Shown here in pieces: positions 15,520-22,788 of a DNA stretch of 64,000 bases. The translations under genes were made by a program, and so were the position numbers. Location of the stretch: positions 2,666,001-2,730,000 of the forward strand of contig NZ_CP126742.1 in NCBI RefSeq assembly GCF_030246945.1, given 5' to 3'. Within the stretch, counting starts at the first letter, position 1; each line of letters opens with the position of its first letter. This DNA is from Microbacterium sp. zg-Y1090. Lineage in GTDB: Bacteria > Actinomycetota > Actinomycetes > Actinomycetales > Microbacteriaceae. The notes beneath the pieces are model-generated. The model saw only the letters and a list, made by a program, of their open reading frames with translations. It made no database searches and was not told the origin of the DNA.

Positions 15520-16554
15520 ATGAGTGATTTCGTCGCGCCCGTGAAGACCGCGGTGATCGTCGAGGACGACCCCGACATCCGCCACCTGCTCGCCGAGGTC
15601 CTGGAGGCGATGGGATTCTCGACGGTGTCGGTGGGCAACGGCATCGACGGGGTGCGCGCGGTGCTCACCTACCAGCCGCTCATCACGACGCTCGACGTCT
15701 CGATGCCGGGCATCGACGGGTTCGAAGCAGCGCGGCGCATCCGCGCCCAGAGCGACACCTACATCATCATGCTCACCGGACTCGAGGACGAGGCCGACGT
15801 CGTGCTCGGCTTGTCGTCGGGCGCCGACGAGTACATCTACAAGCCGTTCCGACCCCGCGAGCTGCGCGCCCGCATCGACGCCCTGCTGCGCCGACCGCGG
15901 GCCGGCAGCGCCGCACCCGTCGCCCCGCGCCAGGATCAGGTGGGCCCGTCGTTCCCGGGCGCGCGCCCGGTGACCTCGTCGATCCAGGTGGTGCGCGGGG
16001 GTGCCGCCGCCGGCTCCGCCACGGCCGCCGTCGCGGAGCCGATCGAGTACGTGGCGACCCCGGCGGCGACCCCCGAGCGGATGCCGGCCCCCGTCGCGGA
16101 CACATCGGGGGCGCAGGGGAAGGGCGCGGCATCCGAGGGTCGCGCCGTCATCGTCGCCTCGTCGGAGGGCCCCCAGCCGGGTACCGATCTCGCTCCCGTC
16201 GGCACCGTGCGCCTCGGACCGTCTGCCATCGTGCACCGCGACCTGCAGCTCGACCCCGACAGCCGTGTCGCCGTCGCCGGGACCGCGGAGCTCGATCTGA
16301 CCCGCACCGAGTTCGACCTGCTGGCGACACTCATGGCGTCGAAGCGACGCGTGCGCAGCAAGGCCGACCTGACACTCGTGCTGCGCGGCGAGTCTTACGT
16401 CACCACCTACTTCGTCGGCGACGCGGACAAGCGTGCCATCGAGGCGCACATGACGAACCTGCGCCGCAAGCTCGGGGACAACCCCGCCAACCCGCGGTAC
16501 ATCGAGACCGTGCGCGGGGTCGGCTACCGCATGACCTCCGAAGCCCTGGCCTGA
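15520..16554 (+). CDS. OmpR/PhoB-type response regulator, paralogue with long linker
   Basis: 344 residues from ATG 15520 (GAGG nine bases upstream; ATG 15481 is an in-frame alternative). Receiver: VIVEDDPD, phospho-acceptor Asp59 in LDVSMPGIDG, TGLEDEAD, and Lys in YKPFRPRELRARI. Winged helix: LTRTEFDLLATLM, EAHMTNLRRKLGD, RYIETVRGVGYR. The two domains are close to those of the regulator at 10,503, but the linker (~130-235) is about 75 residues longer and Ala/Pro/Gly-rich. There is no kinase gene beside it, so it is an orphan that may be served by the kinase at 11,315. It ends in a convergent region with a long inverted repeat. Confidence 0.92.
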   Translation: MSDFVAPVKTAVIVEDDPDIRHLLAEVLEAMGFSTVSVGNGIDGVRAVLTYQPLITTLDVSMPGIDGFEAARRIRAQSDTYIIMLTGLEDEADVVLGLSSGADEYIYKPFRPRELRARIDALLRRPRAGSAAPVAPRQDQVGPSFPGARPVTSSIQVVRGGAAAGSATAAVAEPIEYVATPAATPERMPAPVADTSGAQGKGAASEGRAVIVASSEGPQPGTDLAPVGTVRLGPSAIVHRDLQLDPDSRVAVAGTAELDLTRTEFDLLATLMASKRRVRSKADLTLVLRGESYVTTYFVGDADKRAIEAHMTNLRRKLGDNPANPRYIETVRGVGYRMTSEALA

Positions 16555-16620
16555 CCCCGACCCGGCCCGGCCCGCCCGCCCCGGGCCGCCCCCCCCCTGG
16601 GCCGCCCCCGCCCTGGGCCG

Positions 16621-16687
16621 TGAGACGAAAACTGACGGACGAGACCGCGGTTGTTACCCACAGTCTCGGCCGTCAGTTTTCGTCTCA
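16621..16687. terminator. Long inverted repeat between convergent genes
   Basis: Perfect 18-bp arms (TGAGACGAAAACTGACGG and its complement at 16670-16687) continue, after one mismatch, into a 6-bp inner stem; the loop is 17 bases. It lies between the second response regulator (plus) and the processive glycosyltransferase (minus), so it can end transcripts from both sides. The preceding 60 bases are nearly pure C/G and hold nothing else that I recognise. Confidence 0.75.
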
Positions 16688-16719
16688 GTGATTCCGGCGC
16701 GGCGCCGCCGGTGCGCGGG

Positions 16720-18162
16720 TCAGACCTTGAATCCCTGGTGACGGCGCAGGAGCTTGAACACCATCGTCAGGGTCTGCAGCACGGTCACCACACCGACGAT
16801 CGGCCACCCCACCCACAGGATCGTCGACTGCACGAGCGGTCCGAGCATCGACCAGATCACGCTCATCGCGACGATCACGACGACCAGCAGCACGAGCGGC
16901 ATCCAGTGCGCTGAGCCGCCGCCGGTCTCCGCGCGCGCCTGCATGGCCCAGTTGTCCACCTTCTTACGGGAGAGGAAGCGGGTCCACGAACGCAGAAAGT
17001 GACTGATGCGGATCCACATGAAGATCTCCGCGGGGAAGATGAGGCCGGCGAACGCCACATCGCGGGCGTTGCGGTTCTTCATCGTGTACGCGATGCGCAG
17101 GTTCAGCAGCACCGCCACCACCGGCGGCAGCAGCCACAGCGGCGAGAACACGAACGCGTTGATCGACAGCGACCCCGCCAGCAGGGTCAGGAAGGCCACG
17201 CGCACGAACAGGTTGGTGAGCATGCCGAAGTTCTCGAACCAGCGCATCCGCAGGTTCGGGTGGAACGGCTGGCCCTTCGTGTCACCGCGCTGCCCGGGCC
17301 ACATCAGCTCGATGGAGCCATACGTCCACTTGACCTGCTGGGCGTCGTAGCCGCGCAGCGTGGTCATGCCGCCGACGTCGGCGCGGGCATAGGGGCTGAT
17401 CTTGGTGAGGAAGCCGGCGCTCTTGATCTGCAGCGACAGCAGCGAGTCCTCGACCTCACTGTCCTTCACCCACGGCGTCGACTGCCGGTTCTGCTTCATC
17501 GCCTCGCGCAGCGCCGTAGTCGAGAAGATCGAGAACTGACCTCCGAGCACCGCCATGTTGCGCCCGTGCAGCAGGTTCTGCAGGTTGAACGCCGCGAACT
17601 GGGTGCGCTGCCCGGCGATGAGGAACTTGCCCACCAGTCCCTTGATGGGCTGGTCGTCGATCGAGTAGATCGCGGAGATGCCGCCGATGCGCGAGTCCGA
17701 CACCGCCTCGGTCTCGAGGTACTCCACCGCACGCGGGTCGGCGATGGTGTCGCCGTCGACGCCCAGCAGGTAGTCGTAGCCCTCGACGAGTGCGTAGCCG
17801 TAGTTGAGCGCGCCGACCTTCTTGTCGGGGTTCTTGCCGATGTCGTGCACGAAGACCTCGGTGAACTGCTCCCCCAGGTCGGTGACGATCTCGTGCGGCC
17901 CGGCGTACTCCGAGGCGATCTTCACGGTGGCGTCGGTGGTGTTGTTGACCACCAGATGGATAACGTCCGGCACGCGGGTCTGAGCCAGCAGACTCTCGAG
18001 CACGGCTGCGATCGACTCCTCCTCGTTGTACGCGGGGATGACGCAGCCGATGGTCGAGCGATGCCCGGTGGCGTTCTCGAGCACCGATGAGAAGTCGTCG
18101 GCGAAGCCGTTCTCCGACGTGAGGTCGTCGGATGCCTGAGGGGCGGATGCCGGCGCGCTCAT
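16720..18162 (-). CDS. Processive family-2 glycosyltransferase (cellulose/hyaluronan-synthase-like)
   Basis: 480 residues. The cytoplasmic GT domain has CVIPAYNEEESIAAVL (~40), VVNNTTDAT, LGVDGDTIADP (DxD-type, ~135), KDSEVEDSLLSLQI (catalytic base region) and QQVKW in the place of the Q-x-x-R-W motif of processive synthases, with Lys instead of Arg. At least four membrane segments follow (AFLTLLAGSLSINAFVF, LWLLPPVVAVLL, VLLVVVIVAMSVI, ILWVGWPIVGVVTVL). Enzymes with this layout polymerise and extrude a polysaccharide. The ATG at 18162 overlaps the upstream lipoprotein stop (ATGA). With a GH6 enzyme across the convergent junction, a beta-glucan is plausible; the Q-x-x-K-W change leaves the product open. 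Confidence 0.85.
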   Translation of the reverse strand: MSAPASAPQASDDLTSENGFADDFSSVLENATGHRSTIGCVIPAYNEEESIAAVLESLLAQTRVPDVIHLVVNNTTDATVKIASEYAGPHEIVTDLGEQFTEVFVHDIGKNPDKKVGALNYGYALVEGYDYLLGVDGDTIADPRAVEYLETEAVSDSRIGGISAIYSIDDQPIKGLVGKFLIAGQRTQFAAFNLQNLLHGRNMAVLGGQFSIFSTTALREAMKQNRQSTPWVKDSEVEDSLLSLQIKSAGFLTKISPYARADVGGMTTLRGYDAQQVKWTYGSIELMWPGQRGDTKGQPFHPNLRMRWFENFGMLTNLFVRVAFLTLLAGSLSINAFVFSPLWLLPPVVAVLLNLRIAYTMKNRNARDVAFAGLIFPAEIFMWIRISHFLRSWTRFLSRKKVDNWAMQARAETGGGSAHWMPLVLLVVVIVAMSVIWSMLGPLVQSTILWVGWPIVGVVTVLQTLTMVFKLLRRHQGFKV

Positions 18163-18914
18163 GATGCGGGCTCCTCGGTGCCGGCGCCCGAGTCGGTTCC
18201 GGCGCCCGGCTCGGAGACCGGGAAGATCGCGATGGGCAGCTGGTGGTAGACGGTCTGCTGCAGGAACGAGGTGTCGTCGTTGGCCGAGCCCTCGACCCAG
18301 ATCGACAGCTGGAACTGCAGCGTGAGCCCGAACGTATCGGGCGGAAGCTGGTGGATCGTCGTCTCGGGCACGTGCAGTCCGCCCTGGAAGCTGTTCAGCA
18401 GCAGCCCTCGGTCGGACCGCAGCGTGTCGGTGGGCACGAGCGTGCGGGGGTCGGCGGCGAACTGGAACGGCGTTGACACCTGCCCCCCGGTCTGTGCGGT
18501 CTGCGAGGTGATGCCGACCTGGGAGATGTACACCCGGCGCTTCTGAGTGAGCACCGCCTTGTCGTCCACGCGGTGGTCGTAGACGTTGACGGCGAAGCCG
18601 AAGGTCTTCTCCCCCTCCGGCATCCACTCACGGGTGCGCTTCGGCGCGGCGGCCCAGACGTCGAGACGCACCTCGAGCCCGTCACTCACATCGGAGGTGA
18701 GCGACACCGACCCGTCGTAGGTGAACTGCGAGTCGAACTCCATGCTGGGCGTCGCCGTCGGCAGCGGCTGAGGCGTGCGCTCCACCGCGGCGGAGTCGGA
18801 TCCGGTGATCGCGTCGAGCAGCGGCGTGCAGCCTGTCAGTGGCAGCGCGGCCGCGACGATGATCGCGGTACCGGCCAGCAGGCGGGCAGGGTGGAACGAA
18901 CGGGGGGATGACAT
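18159..18914 (-). CDS. Lipoprotein A of the polysaccharide locus
   Basis: 251 residues. The signal peptide ends in the lipobox LTGC (Cys at about 28), so the protein is lipid-anchored outside. A Thr/Pro linker is followed by a beta-rich domain of ~190 residues with no motif I recognise, then an acidic/Gly tail. It shares layout and short stretches with the lipoprotein at 19,102 (VYI/VYLQK region, a DP.TL segment, a late LQFQL.I strand, and IAI near the end), so the two look like paralogues. Translation is coupled to the processive glycosyltransferase, which suggests a part in export or anchoring of its product; this is inference from position. Confidence 0.75.
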   Translation of the reverse strand: MSSPRSFHPARLLAGTAIIVAAALPLTGCTPLLDAITGSDSAAVERTPQPLPTATPSMEFDSQFTYDGSVSLTSDVSDGLEVRLDVWAAAPKRTREWMPEGEKTFGFAVNVYDHRVDDKAVLTQKRRVYISQVGITSQTAQTGGQVSTPFQFAADPRTLVPTDTLRSDRGLLLNSFQGGLHVPETTIHQLPPDTFGLTLQFQLSIWVEGSANDDTSFLQQTVYHQLPIAIFPVSEPGAGTDSGAGTEEPAS

Positions 18915-19101
18915 GGCTCACCGGCTTCAGCGGGCGCAGAGGTGCGCAGGGGGATGCCGGCGGAGATTCGGTGATCGGGTTCACGCGGATGCCGGTGGTT
19001 GAAGTCTAGGAACCGCTGAGGGCGTGGGGAGGCGTCTTGGGGCTTCCTTGTGCTTCCCTTGCGCTTACGCGGTGGCCCGAACACAGGGTCGGGGGGGAAC
19101 G

Positions 19102-19725
19102 TCACTCTGCGGCGGCGGGCGGCGCGGCGATGGCGATGGTCAGCACGTCGGTCGCGGTCTGCTTGGCGTACTCGCTCGATGTCGGCGTCGTCTGCACGAG
19201 GAAGTCGAACGTGAACTGCACGGTGACGAAGGTGGCGTCGTCGGGCACCGACCCGACGTTGAAGGTCTGCGAGTAGCTGTAGGGGCTCAGCACGAGGTAG
19301 CCCGGGCTGACCGTCGCGGCATCCGCCTGCGGGTCGAGCGTCTCGAAGGTCTCGGCCGCGTTGGCGGGCACGACGTTCATGGTGGCCTTCTGCAGGTACA
19401 CCTTCTGCCCGTCGTTGGGCGTGACGGTCGTGACCATCGACATGCTGAGAGGCTTGACGCCGGTCGGGGTCCAGCGATCCATCGACAGATCCGACCAGTA
19501 GTCCACCGTGGCCGACACCGCCCCCGCCGTGAGCTCGCGCTGCGTGCTGCCCCCGGAAAGGTCGCTCGCCACCGGCGCGGGCACGGGCGCTGTGGCCCGA
19601 GGGGTCGCCTCGGCCTCGCTCTCGGGCGCCGTCGTCCAGGGCGCCGGGCCGCACCCCGTGAGCGCGCCCGCGGCGATCAGCAGGATCGCGATGAGCCCGC
19701 CTGCACGCTTGCCACCTCGTCGCAT
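19102..19725 (-). CDS. Lipoprotein B of the polysaccharide locus
   Basis: 207 residues. Signal peptide GLIAILLIAAGALTGC with the lipobox Cys at ~25, then a Pro/Ala/Thr linker and a beta-rich domain ending in DVLTIAIAAPP. No known family is recognised. It resembles lipoprotein A downstream in size, order of strands and spacing (187 bases lie between them). It is the first gene of the minus-strand group lipoprotein B, lipoprotein A, processive glycosyltransferase. A candidate promoter lies about 150 bases upstream. Confidence 0.75.
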   Translation of the reverse strand: MRRGGKRAGGLIAILLIAAGALTGCGPAPWTTAPESEAEATPRATAPVPAPVASDLSGGSTQRELTAGAVSATVDYWSDLSMDRWTPTGVKPLSMSMVTTVTPNDGQKVYLQKATMNVVPANAAETFETLDPQADAATVSPGYLVLSPYSYSQTFNVGSVPDDATFVTVQFTFDFLVQTTPTSSEYAKQTATDVLTIAIAAPPAAAE

Positions 19726-19872
19726 CGGGTCTCCTGTTCCGCCGCTCTCGCCGCGGCCGGACGGCGCGAGCGGTCCCTGAATTCTACGCGCCTGCAGTGA
19801 GCGGCCTGTGCGCCGTCAGGACAGCCCGCAGGTCCCCCGACGCACCGCCATCGACGCCTCCAGTCTCAGCGT

Positions 19873-19900
19873 TAGATAAAGACCCACAGTTCTAGCGCAA
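19873..19900 (-). promoter_or_regulatory. Candidate promoter for the lipoprotein/glycosyltransferase group
   Basis: On the minus strand, TTGCGC, 16 bases, then TATCTA, in an AT-richer patch. The distance to the lipoprotein B start is about 147 bases, longer than usual, so confidence is modest. Confidence 0.35.
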
Positions 19901-19988
19901 CTTTCCCGCAAGAGCCTCAAGGCTCGACTTCCGCCCGTTTCAATTGCCTGAGTGACGACGTGGGGATCGTCTCACAGGGGGTAGCTGT

Positions 19989-20024
19989 CAGCCGGCCACG
20001 AGTTTGGGGGACTCGGGCCGGCTG
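19989..20024 (-). terminator. Hairpin downstream of the EEP-family gene
   Basis: Stem of nine base pairs (CAGCCGGCC/GGCCGGCTG) plus an inner five (CGAGT/ACTCG) with a seven-base loop, 17 bases after the stop codon at 20,041. There is no T-tract, as is common in high-GC actinobacteria. Confidence 0.6.
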
Positions 20025-20040
20025 CAGCGCCCACACCCTG

Positions 20041-20739
20041 TTACGCGGCGTCGTCAGCCGCGCGTGACAGCGACGACGGGGTCGCCGTCACGAGGATCGG
20101 CAGATGGTCGCTGCGGCCCTGCGGAAGCGTCGTGACCCGCTCGATGTCGAAGCCGACCGACGTTGCGAAGTCGTAGTGACCGCGGAAGAACTTGTACCGC
20201 GTGTAGGTGCGCATGTCGCTCAGCGTGAGTTCGTAGCCGTGCTCCCGCACCTTCTGGCCCAGGCTCTCCTTGAAGACGGGGTAGTTGTAGTCCCCGACCA
20301 TCAGGGTGGGCAGCGAGTCGCCCAGATCCGCCAGCTCGGTCAGCGCCGCCTTGATCTGATGGCGGCGCAAGGAGTTCAGCGCCGTCAGCGGCGCGGCGTG
20401 GAACGAGGCGACGATGAACTCGCGGTTGTTGTCGATGTCGCGCAGCCGCACGCCCAGCATCCGCTCCTCTGCGGGCTTGAGCACACGGTCGTGCAGCGAC
20501 TTCTTCAGCGACATCGAGCGCGCCTCGAGCACGCGGAACGTGTTGTCGCGGTAGTACACCGCGAGGCCCAGCCTGTTGCGGCGGGTGGAGTCGGCAAGAG
20601 TGAGGCCGCCGATCTGCCGGGGCAGCTCCGCCGTCACCGCCTCCTGCAGGCACAGCACGTTGGCCGCGTGCCGTTCGACCAGCTCCGACAGTTCGCCGGC
20701 GGCGCGGTGCTTGCGCAGGTTGTACGAGATGAGTCTCAT
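20041..20739 (-). CDS. Endonuclease/exonuclease/phosphatase family hydrolase
   Basis: 232 residues, apparently cytosolic. EEP-fold motifs appear in order: SYNLRKH at the N-terminus (Asn), VLCLQEAV (metal-binding Glu, ~35), VASFHAAPL (~110), the VGDYNYPVF Asp/Asn pair (~148) and SDHLPILV at the end (catalytic His). All key residues of the DNase I/Mg-dependent phosphoesterase group are present. The substrate (nucleic acid or phospholipid-like) cannot be told. It stands alone on the minus strand, downstream of truA and separated from it by 66 bases. Confidence 0.85.
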   Translation of the reverse strand: MRLISYNLRKHRAAGELSELVERHAANVLCLQEAVTAELPRQIGGLTLADSTRRNRLGLAVYYRDNTFRVLEARSMSLKKSLHDRVLKPAEERMLGVRLRDIDNNREFIVASFHAAPLTALNSLRRHQIKAALTELADLGDSLPTLMVGDYNYPVFKESLGQKVREHGYELTLSDMRTYTRYKFFRGHYDFATSVGFDIERVTTLPQGRSDHLPILVTATPSSLSRAADDAA

Positions 20740-20805
20740 CGTGAGTCCCAGCGTATGCCCGACGCCTGGCCGCGAGGTGACGGTTGCACGTGCGGTGGCT
20801 GAACG

Positions 20806-21693
20806 CTATTCGGCGTCGCGGCGGTTGCGCGTCTGGGCGGCGCGTGCGGCGAGCAGATCATCGGCGGGGTACCCCACCTCGGTGAGGGTGAGCCCGCGCG
20901 CGGCCAGCACCTTGAACTCGCTCGTGCGCACCGCGTCGTCGCGCAGGGTGACGACGTCGGCGGGGCTGAGACGGCCCTCGCCCACCGCCACGCAGGCGCC
21001 CACCAGCGCACGCACCATGCTGTGGCAGAACGCGTCGGCCTTGACGGATGCCACGAGCACGCCGAGGTCGTCGCGATGCCACCCGAACTCCAGCAGGGTG
21101 CGGATGGTCGTCGCCTCGTCACGCGGCTTGCAGTACGCGGCGAAGTCGTGCAACCCGATCAGCGAGCGCGCGGCGGCGTCCATCCCGGCGACGTCGAGGT
21201 GAGCGCGCACGCTGGTGGTGCGGTGGCGCTCGAGCGGGTCGTAGCCGGTGGCGAGATCGGCGATGCGGTACTCGTAGCGGCGGCTGTTCGCCGAGAACCG
21301 GGCGTCGAAGCCTTCCGGCGCGATGGACGTGCGCCGCACGACCGCGTCGGGGTACTGGCCCAGCACGCCGCCGATGCGGGCGGCGAGCGCCGCCACGCGT
21401 TCGCTGTCGTCATCGTCGACCGCGGCGTCTGCGGCATCCACTCGGTCGTCACGCCGCCGCCCGCGCCGCGAGCGCAGGCGGTGCAGCTGCCCGTCGTCGA
21501 GGTCGAGGTGCGCCACCTGCCCGGTCGCGTGCACGCCGGCATCCGTGCGCCCGGCGACGACCAGGCGCGGCGAGCCGCCGAGGATCCGCGTGACGGCATC
21601 CTCGATCGTGCCCTGCACGGTGCGCAGTCCGGGCTGACGCGCCCACCCGCGGAAGTGCGTGCCGTCGTAGGCGATGTCGAGACGGATGCGCAC
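20806..21693 (-). CDS. truA: tRNA pseudouridine(38-40) synthase TruA
   Basis: 295 residues. It isomerises uridines 38-40 in the tRNA anticodon stem. Start region DIAYDGTHFRGWARQPG, catalytic Asp in AGRTDAGVHATGQVAH (~52), RRYEYRI, DFAAYCKP and FCHSMVRALVGACV are typical. Unusually, after residue 68 there is a basic then acidic insert (SRRGRRRDD and AAVDDDDSE) of about 40 residues where shorter TruA proteins have a loop. The start is GTG 21693. In many actinobacteria truA follows rplQ; here it lies far from rplQ, near a stress protein gene. Confidence 0.95.
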   Translation of the reverse strand: MRIRLDIAYDGTHFRGWARQPGLRTVQGTIEDAVTRILGGSPRLVVAGRTDAGVHATGQVAHLDLDDGQLHRLRSRRGRRRDDRVDAADAAVDDDDSERVAALAARIGGVLGQYPDAVVRRTSIAPEGFDARFSANSRRYEYRIADLATGYDPLERHRTTSVRAHLDVAGMDAAARSLIGLHDFAAYCKPRDEATTIRTLLEFGWHRDDLGVLVASVKADAFCHSMVRALVGACVAVGEGRLSPADVVTLRDDAVRTSEFKVLAARGLTLTEVGYPADDLLAARAAQTRNRRDAE

Positions 21694-21727
21694 CCCGACA
21701 TCCTAATTCGCGTCGGCGCCGGGCCCG

Positions 21728-22570
21728 TCAGCGCGTGACGACCGTGACCGTGGCCAGCCGCTGCAGCACCTCGTGGCTGACCGAGCCGAGCAGGAACCGC
21801 GCGAGCGCGTTGCGCCCGTGCGTGCCGATGACGGCCAGCTTGGCGCCGGCGGCGAGGTCGTTGATCACCGCGGAGGGGTGCCCCTCCACCGCACGCTCCT
21901 CGATGACGAGGTCGGGGTACTGCGACCGCAGACCCGCCATCGACAGGGCGAGGGCCTCGGTGGCCGCCTGCTGCATGTTCTTCAGGTACAGGTCGGGGTA
22001 GACCATCGTGGCGTTGCGCGGCATCGCCACCGGCGTCCACACGCACACCGCGGTGAGCGGCTCACCCAGACGGTCGGCCTCGGCTGCGGCGAAGGCGATC
22101 GCATGCTCCGACACCGGCGAACCGTCGACGCCGACGATGACGCCGGCGCGGTCGTGGATCTCGATGTCGGGCACGACCACGACCGGGCAGTGCGAGGCGG
22201 CGACGATGCGGATGCCGTGCGCCCCGCGTGCGGGGCCTGATCCCGGACCCCGGTAGTCGCTGCCGATCACGAGCAGCGCGGCACGCTCGGATGCCTCGGC
22301 GAGGGTCGTCACCGGGTTTCCGGCATCCACCCGCGTCGTCACCTCGACGCCCGCTTCGGCGACCCGCGCCGCTTCGGCCTGCAGCATGCGCTGGGCGGCG
22401 TCGAGCACCAGGTCCATCACCGCGCCCTCGCCGACGGTGCCGATCGCGCCGCCGACGACGCTCACGAGCTCCACCTTCTGGCGACGCTGAATGGCTCGAC
22501 GCGTCGCCCACTCGACGGCCCTGCGTGCAGCGGGGGCTTCGGTCACTCCGACAACGATCGTTCCGGTCAT
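21728..22570 (-). CDS. Tandem universal stress protein
   Basis: 280 residues, two UspA domains in tandem (about 1-140 and 145-280). Each half begins with a VVGV-type strand and an Asp or Glu, and ends with the ATP-binding loop: VIGSDYRGPGSG in the first and VIGTHGRNALARFLLGS in the second, the latter matching the G-2x-G-9x-G(S/T) pattern well. It probably binds ATP and helps in stress survival, as actinobacterial tandem Usps do. GGAGGATGAA just before ATG 22570 fixes the start. It is divergent from the acyltransferase gene. Confidence 0.92.
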   Translation of the reverse strand: MTGTIVVGVTEAPAARRAVEWATRRAIQRRQKVELVSVVGGAIGTVGEGAVMDLVLDAAQRMLQAEAARVAEAGVEVTTRVDAGNPVTTLAEASERAALLVIGSDYRGPGSGPARGAHGIRIVAASHCPVVVVPDIEIHDRAGVIVGVDGSPVSEHAIAFAAAEADRLGEPLTAVCVWTPVAMPRNATMVYPDLYLKNMQQAATEALALSMAGLRSQYPDLVIEERAVEGHPSAVINDLAAGAKLAVIGTHGRNALARFLLGSVSHEVLQRLATVTVVTR

Positions 22571-22788
22571 TTCATCCTCCGTGGGAGTCGTGCGCCTGCG
22601 GCCAGCCTATTGCGCCGGGGGGCGCCGCGCCCGGGGTCGGCCGGAGAAATCGCCGGGGTCGCAGACTCTCCCTGCGCGCTCAGACTCGGAGGCCGCCCCG
22701 ACCTAGACTGGGAGGGTCTTTGGCCGCCACCGCCCACACCGGCGCCGCGCCCCGCCACCACCCCCTGCGAGCTGTCTTGAACGCACCG

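Larger units (their letters stand above)
19726..20040. other. Intergenic region upstream of lipoprotein B
   Basis: A 315-base gap without a gene. It has lower GC than its surroundings around 19,870-19,960, a small hairpin (GAGCC TCAA GGCTC) near 19,913, a candidate minus-strand promoter at 19,873-19,900 and the hairpin at 19,989-20,024. Confidence 0.7.

Noticed and set aside
22571..22788. Riboswitch or small RNA between the stress protein and acyltransferase genes
   Set aside because: Only -10-like boxes (TAGACT, TAGGCT) are seen; no conserved aptamer sequence.
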